Assembly (NCBI GenBank): GCA_903924805.1
Contig: CAIYCZ010000090.1
Coordinates: 1-8,912 of the forward strand
From: an uncultured delta proteobacterium
GTDB taxonomy: Bacteria; Desulfobacterota; WTBG01; CAIYCZ01
Direction: 5' to 3'
DNA: 8,912 nucleotides
In this document: positions 5,132 through 8,912 of the stretch, piece by piece
Layout of the letters: the number at the start of each line of letters is the position of its first letter
How positions within the stretch are numbered: position 1 is the first letter of the stretch
Program-made: the position numbers and the translations under genes
Notes under the pieces: model-generated
The model's input: only the letters and a program-made list of their open reading frames with translations
Told to the model about the DNA's origin: nothing
The model's database searches: none

Positions 5132-5174
5132 AAATAAAAAATCTTACATAAATACGAGAACGAGGAGGTAACAT

Positions 5175-7073
5175 ATGGCCAAAGCTGTTGGAATTGATCT
5201 TGGTACAACAAATTCGGTAGTAGCGGTAATGGACAATAATGAGCCGGTTGTCATTATAAATGAAGAGGGGAGCAGATTGACTCCTTCCTGTGTAGCATTT
5301 ACCAAAGACGGTGAAATTTTAGTGGGTCAGGTTGCCAAGCGTCAGTCTATCACCAACCCCGAAAATACTGTTTACTCAATCAAGCGTTTCATGGGACGGC
5401 GCTATGATGAGGTATCAGAAGAAATGAAAATGGTTCCCTACAAGGTGCTACCGGGACCTCATGGTGACGCGCGGGTAGAAATCCAGGGAAAACAATATAC
5501 TCCTCCTGAAATTTCTGCAAAAATTTTACAGAAGCTGAAGAAGGCTGCTGAAGCCTTTCTCGGCACAGAGGTAAAAGATGCCGTCATTACCGTGCCTGCT
5601 TATTTTAATGACAGCCAGCGGCAGGCCACCAAAGATGCGGGGACTATTGCCGGATTAAATGTGCAGCGTATTATTAACGAGCCTACAGCGTCTGCACTTG
5701 CCTATGGCCTTGACAAAAAGAAGAATGAAACCATTGCGGTCTATGATTTCGGGGGCGGTACGTTTGATATCTCCATTCTGGAGGTGGGAGACAATGTGGT
5801 TGAAGTGAAAGCCACTAATGGCGATACCCATCTGGGCGGTGATAATATTGATCAGCGGGTCATTGACTGGCTGATTGCTGAATTCAAAAAAGATCAGGGC
5901 ATTGATTTAAGCAAAGACAAAATGGCCCTCCAGCGGCTGAAAGAAGCGGCGGAGAAGGCAAAGATAGAGCTTTCTTCAACGCTTGAAACCGAGATTAACC
6001 TTCCGTTTATAACCGCTGATGCTTCCGGTCCCAAGCATTTGAGCATAAAACTTTCACGGTCAAAACTTGAGCAGATGATAGATGATATCCTGGAACGGAC
6101 AAAAGGTCCGTGCTTGCAGGCAATCAAGGACTCTAAACTTAATACTCATGAAATACATGAAGCTGTTCTGGTCGGGGGTTCAACGCGCATACCGAAGGTT
6201 CAGGAACTGGTGAAAAATCTGTTCGGCAAAGATCCTCATAAGGGAGTGAATCCTGATGAGGTTGTTGCCCTGGGAGCAGCTGTCCAGGCCGGGGTGCTTT
6301 CTGGAGAGGTTAAAGATGTGCTGCTGCTTGACGTAACTCCCCTATCGCTTGGCATCGAAACACTGGGTGGCGTAACAACACGCCTTATCGAGCGCAATAC
6401 CACTATTCCAACCCGCAAAAGTGAAATTTTTACGACTGCGGCTGATAATCAGCCAAGCGTCGAGATACATGTGCTGCAGGGCGAACGGGATATGGCCCGG
6501 GATAACAGGACCCTCGGCAAGTTCCAGCTGAGCGGCATTCCGTCAGCTCCGCGGGGAATTCCCCAGATAGAAGTGGCTTTTGATATTGATGCGAATGGTA
6601 TTGTTAATGTTTCCGCAAAGGATCTGGGTACTGGCAAAGAACAAAAAATTACCATAACTGCCTCAAGCGGCTTAGCTAAGGATGAGATCGATACTATGGT
6701 AAAAGATGCTGAAGCGCATGTTGAGGAGGACAAGCGCAAGCGGGAAGAAATTGAAGTGCGCAACCAGGCAGATTCACTGGTCTATAACACGGAAAAAGTT
6801 CTAAATGAAAACAAGGGCAAGCTGTCTGAAGCGGACATCAAGAGTGTTGAAGATGCCATTAAAGATACAAAAGCTGCTATTGAAACAGGTATTATAGCCC
6901 AGATACGGGAAAAAATGGAAGCGCTCAACAAGGCCTCGCATAAGCTTGCTGAATCAATGTATCAGAAAGCCTCGGCGAATACCACGCCCCCTCCACCGCC
7001 TCCTGGCGGAGGAGCAAAAACCGGCGGTCAGGAAGATGTGGTAGACGCTGAATTCGAAGAAACCAATAAGTAA
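5175..7073 (+). CDS. dnaK: Molecular chaperone DnaK (Hsp70)
   Basis: This is full-length DnaK, 632 residues: an ATP-driven chaperone that binds exposed hydrophobic segments and works with DnaJ and GrpE. The ATPase domain opens with VGIDLGTTNS and contains AVITVPAYFNDSQRQATKDA, INEPTASALAYGLD, YDFGGGTFDIS and VLVGGSTRIPKVQ. The hydrophobic linker is DVLLLDVTP (381-389), followed by the substrate-binding domain and helical lid. The tail has a proline run (PPPPPPGGG) and ends VVDAEFEETNK, the usual acidic bacterial C-terminus. The insert around EMKMVPYKVLPGPHG is the form found in diderm bacteria. The start is firm: ATG with GAGGAGGT six bases upstream. grpE and dnaJ are not adjacent. Confidence 0.98.
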   Translation: MAKAVGIDLGTTNSVVAVMDNNEPVVIINEEGSRLTPSCVAFTKDGEILVGQVAKRQSITNPENTVYSIKRFMGRRYDEVSEEMKMVPYKVLPGPHGDARVEIQGKQYTPPEISAKILQKLKKAAEAFLGTEVKDAVITVPAYFNDSQRQATKDAGTIAGLNVQRIINEPTASALAYGLDKKKNETIAVYDFGGGTFDISILEVGDNVVEVKATNGDTHLGGDNIDQRVIDWLIAEFKKDQGIDLSKDKMALQRLKEAAEKAKIELSSTLETEINLPFITADASGPKHLSIKLSRSKLEQMIDDILERTKGPCLQAIKDSKLNTHEIHEAVLVGGSTRIPKVQELVKNLFGKDPHKGVNPDEVVALGAAVQAGVLSGEVKDVLLLDVTPLSLGIETLGGVTTRLIERNTTIPTRKSEIFTTAADNQPSVEIHVLQGERDMARDNRTLGKFQLSGIPSAPRGIPQIEVAFDIDANGIVNVSAKDLGTGKEQKITITASSGLAKDEIDTMVKDAEAHVEEDKRKREEIEVRNQADSLVYNTEKVLNENKGKLSEADIKSVEDAIKDTKAAIETGIIAQIREKMEALNKASHKLAESMYQKASANTTPPPPPPGGGAKTGGQEDVVDAEFEETNK

Positions 7074-7124
7074 CAGAGTCCTGCAAGTCGTTTCCGCTTG
7101 ACAAATTGTTAAAGCCAATGGAAA

Positions 7125-7165
7125 AGGGGAAGAGAATATAAGGTATTTCTCTTCCCCTGTGTTTA
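7125..7165 (+). terminator. Strong hairpin terminator after dnaK
   Basis: AGGGGAAGAGAA (7125-7136) pairs perfectly over 12 bp with TTCTCTTCCCCT (7147-7158), closing a 10-base loop, then GTGTTTATGG. The T-run is weak, but stem strength and position 51 bases after the dnaK stop make termination likely. The flanking sequence on the other side would serve as a modest T-tract for opposite-strand transcripts. Confidence 0.7.
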
Positions 7166-7233
7166 TGGTAATAGTATAATTATTATAGAGCGACGCACAG
7201 ATCCTTGATGTACAGGACAGCGCTCAATACTAT

Positions 7234-7384
7234 CAGGTTGTTGAAAAAGTTGTTTTTTCCAGGCTGGTCAAAAACATTCAGATGCAAGGCGCGCAACATC
7301 ACGAGGAATGAGGCGTACTTCGCAGTACGCTGCAATGACGAGGGATGAGCGCAACGCAGCAGATGGGTGTTTTTCAACAGCCTG
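7234..7384. mobile_element. MITE-like palindromic element, 151 bp
   Basis: The ends are inverted repeats: CAGGTTGTTGAAAAA (7234-7248) and TTTTTCAACAGCCTG (7370-7384), 14 of 15 matching. The direct tetranucleotide CTAT flanks both sides (7230-7233 and 7385-7388), a likely target duplication; a TA duplication (7231-7232 and 7386-7387) fits equally well. The interior contains the perfect hairpin GCGTACT, TCGC, AGTACGC (7313-7330) and GC-rich GATGAGCGCAACGCAGCAG. There is no transposase, so it would be non-autonomous. From memory this end sequence is widespread in environmental genomes. It makes up about 40 percent of the 380-base gap between dnaK and the next gene. Confidence 0.7.
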
Positions 7385-7453
7385 CTATGCAGTGATTACA
7401 TAACCACAGGGGTTTACCTGAACCGCATCAAATAACTATCTGTTGCCAGACGA

Positions 7454-8056
7454 ATGCTCAGCGCACTATTGGGACACGAATTAGATAAACCACTTGCATG
7501 GGTCATAAAAAACAGTATCGTGGGACGGATACACCCCACCTCACTGACTATAATCGGGCTCATATTCAATCTCCTTGCCGCAGGGGCTATCATATCCGGG
7601 TACTGGAAAACAGCCGCGCTGCTCATACTTACAGCGGGACTCTTTGATATGCTTGACGGAGCCACAGCCATAACCCTCAGAAAAACATCACCGTTTGGCG
7701 GGTTCATTGATTCTGTTATTGACCGCTATTCAGATATGTCCCTCCTGATAGCACTTATTATTTATTATGCGCTGTACGGAAATATTTTCATGGTTACCCT
7801 GTGTACTATCGCATCACTGGGTACCGTGCTGATCCCATACACCCGGGCTAAAGCTGAAATGTTTATTGACCACTGTAATGTAGGAATTATGGAACGGGCA
7901 GAACGGATACTGCTTCTTGCTGCGGGAGCCCTGTTTAATCTCATGGGCATTGCTCTGTGGCTGCTTGCCATTTTCACCCATCTGACCGTTTTTCACAGAA
8001 TATATTATACCTGGAGAGAAATCCAGAAATTACCCAAAGAAGAACTGCGTCCCTGA
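7454..8056 (+). CDS. CDP-alcohol phosphatidyltransferase family protein
   Basis: This 200-residue integral membrane protein belongs to the family that moves a phosphatidyl group from a CDP-lipid to an alcohol such as glycerol phosphate or inositol phosphate. The signature D-x2-D-G-x2-A-R-x8-G-x3-D-x3-D is laid out with D65, D68, G69, A72, G82, D86 and D90, but the Arg position is I73 (codon ATA at 7670). All four metal-binding Asp residues are present. Hydrophobic segments lie near residues 31-50, 53-67, 95-120 and 150-178. The substrate cannot be named from sequence alone; DRYSD after the motif fits the inositol/glycerol-phosphate branch. The start is ATG 7454; a stop at 7433 blocks extension, and there is no clear Shine-Dalgarno. 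htpX begins 27 nt downstream and is probably co-transcribed. Confidence 0.85.
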   Translation: MLSALLGHELDKPLAWVIKNSIVGRIHPTSLTIIGLIFNLLAAGAIISGYWKTAALLILTAGLFDMLDGATAITLRKTSPFGGFIDSVIDRYSDMSLLIALIIYYALYGNIFMVTLCTIASLGTVLIPYTRAKAEMFIDHCNVGIMERAERILLLAAGALFNLMGIALWLLAIFTHLTVFHRIYYTWREIQKLPKEELRP

Positions 8057-8083
8057 GGGATAGTGAAAGGAGTGTTACAGCGG

Positions 8084-8912
8084 ATGGGAAATCAGGTAAA
8101 AACAGCACTGCTGCTTACCCTATTGACCTGCTTCATCCTGTGGATTGGCCGTATGTTTGGAGGCAGCAATGGCATGATGTACGCTTTCGTAATTGCACTG
8201 GCAATGAACCTCATAAGCTACTGGTTCAGCGATAAAATTGTTCTCAGCATGTATGGCGCTAAGCAGGCAGCAGAGGCTGATGCTCCTGAACTATATGGAT
8301 TAGTACAGAACCTTGCAGCATCAGCAGGTCTGCCTATGCCACGCATATACATAATTGATTCTGACTCTCCGAATGCATTTGCCACCGGCCGAAACCCCGA
8401 GCACGCCGCCATTGCGGTAACATCCGGCCTGATGCGGCTGCTTAACCGGGAAGAGACTGAAGGGGTCCTTGCCCATGAGCTCTCACACATTCATAACCGG
8501 GACATCCTTATTGGCACCATTGCAGCCGTCCTTGCCGGGGTTATCATGATTTTGTCTACTATGGTCCGCTGGGCTGCTCTGTTTGGCGGAATGAGCAGGG
8601 ATGACAGAGATGATGGCGGTGGCGGGTTTGAACTCATTGCGCTGGCAATACTCGCGCCGATAGCTGCCACCGTTATTCAACTTGCCATATCCCGATCGCG
8701 AGAATACTTAGCAGATGCAACCGGCGCCCGCTTTACAGGCAACCCGTATGGCCTGGCAAATGCCTTGAAAAAGTTGAGCTTTGCTGCACGGCGCATACCC
8801 CTTGCGAGCAATCCTTCAACAGCTCATATGTTTATTGTCAATCCGCTCTCGGGGCGGTCATTCATGACACTGTTCAGCACCCACCCTCCTCTTGAAGAGA
8901 GGATAAAAAGGC
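8084..8912 (+). CDS. htpX: Protease HtpX homologue (M48 zinc metalloprotease), 3'-truncated
   Basis: The gene runs off the right edge after 276 codons with no stop. HtpX is an inner-membrane zinc metalloprotease that degrades misfolded membrane proteins. The N-terminus MGNQVKTALLLTLLT begins two membrane segments (about residues 7-20 and 30-47), followed by PRIYIIDSDSPNAFATGRNP. The active site HELSH is at 131-135 (HELSHIHNRD), and the third zinc ligand is Glu207 in SREYLAD. Two further hydrophobic segments fall between them, around 141-160 and 180-200. A THPPLEERI block, typical near the C-terminus, ends the window, so only about 10 residues are probably missing. I chose ATG 8084 with AAAGGAG (8066-8072) upstream; GTG 8072 is in frame but overlaps that site. 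Confidence 0.95.
   Translation, partial: MGNQVKTALLLTLLTCFILWIGRMFGGSNGMMYAFVIALAMNLISYWFSDKIVLSMYGAKQAAEADAPELYGLVQNLAASAGLPMPRIYIIDSDSPNAFATGRNPEHAAIAVTSGLMRLLNREETEGVLAHELSHIHNRDILIGTIAAVLAGVIMILSTMVRWAALFGGMSRDDRDDGGGGFELIALAILAPIAATVIQLAISRSREYLADATGARFTGNPYGLANALKKLSFAARRIPLASNPSTAHMFIVNPLSGRSFMTLFSTHPPLEERIKR

Noticed and set aside
7183..7377. A 64-codon open frame on the minus strand
   Set aside because: It lies almost wholly inside the palindromic element 7234-7384 and has no Shine-Dalgarno or protein family features. It is a repeat-derived spurious frame.
7957..8235. A 92-codon plus-strand frame bridging the phosphatidyltransferase and htpX
   Set aside because: It is a shadow frame; both real genes in the region have clear family motifs in other frames.

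Overview
The window looks like chromosome from an uncultivated Gram-negative-type (diderm) bacterium with about average GC. DnaK carries the N-terminal insert typical of diderm bacteria. The intergenic DNA is full of palindromic repeats of the kind seen in groundwater and sediment lineages such as Nitrospirota and Desulfobacterota-like groups. That placement is an impression, not a phylogenetic result.

Layout. (1) Bases 1-683 hold the 3' end of a surface or secreted-type protein: a DUF1566 (Lcl C-terminal, C-type-lectin-like) domain followed by a fibronectin-III-like domain. The DUF1566 segment has a codon pattern resembling the variable region of a diversity-generating retroelement (DGR), but no reverse transcriptase or template repeat lies in the window. 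(2) Bases 684-1800 are accessory DNA. A HicA/HicB toxin-antitoxin pair (1017-1481) sits between two direct copies of a palindromic repeat, each ending in its own terminator-like hairpin. One copy is interrupted by a second GC-rich palindromic repeat. (3) Bases 1808-4921 form a housekeeping operon behind a good sigma-70-type promoter: rplU, rpsF, rpsR, rplI, dnaB. Joining rplU directly to the rpsF cluster, without rpmA or ssb, is unusual. (4) dnaK (5175-7073) has its own promoter, a roughly 110-nt leader and a strong terminator, with no grpE or dnaJ beside it. (5) After a 151-bp MITE-like element (7234-7384) come a CDP-alcohol phosphatidyltransferase gene with an altered signature motif (7454-8056) and, 27 nt later, htpX, which runs off the right edge.

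The ribosomal protein/helicase operon supports translation and replication. DnaK and HtpX cover cytosolic and membrane protein quality control, and the phosphatidyltransferase acts in phospholipid synthesis. I found no complete new system. The best leads are the DGR-like variable segment, the repeat-flanked hicAB module, the atypical ribosomal operon and the altered phosphatidyltransferase motif.
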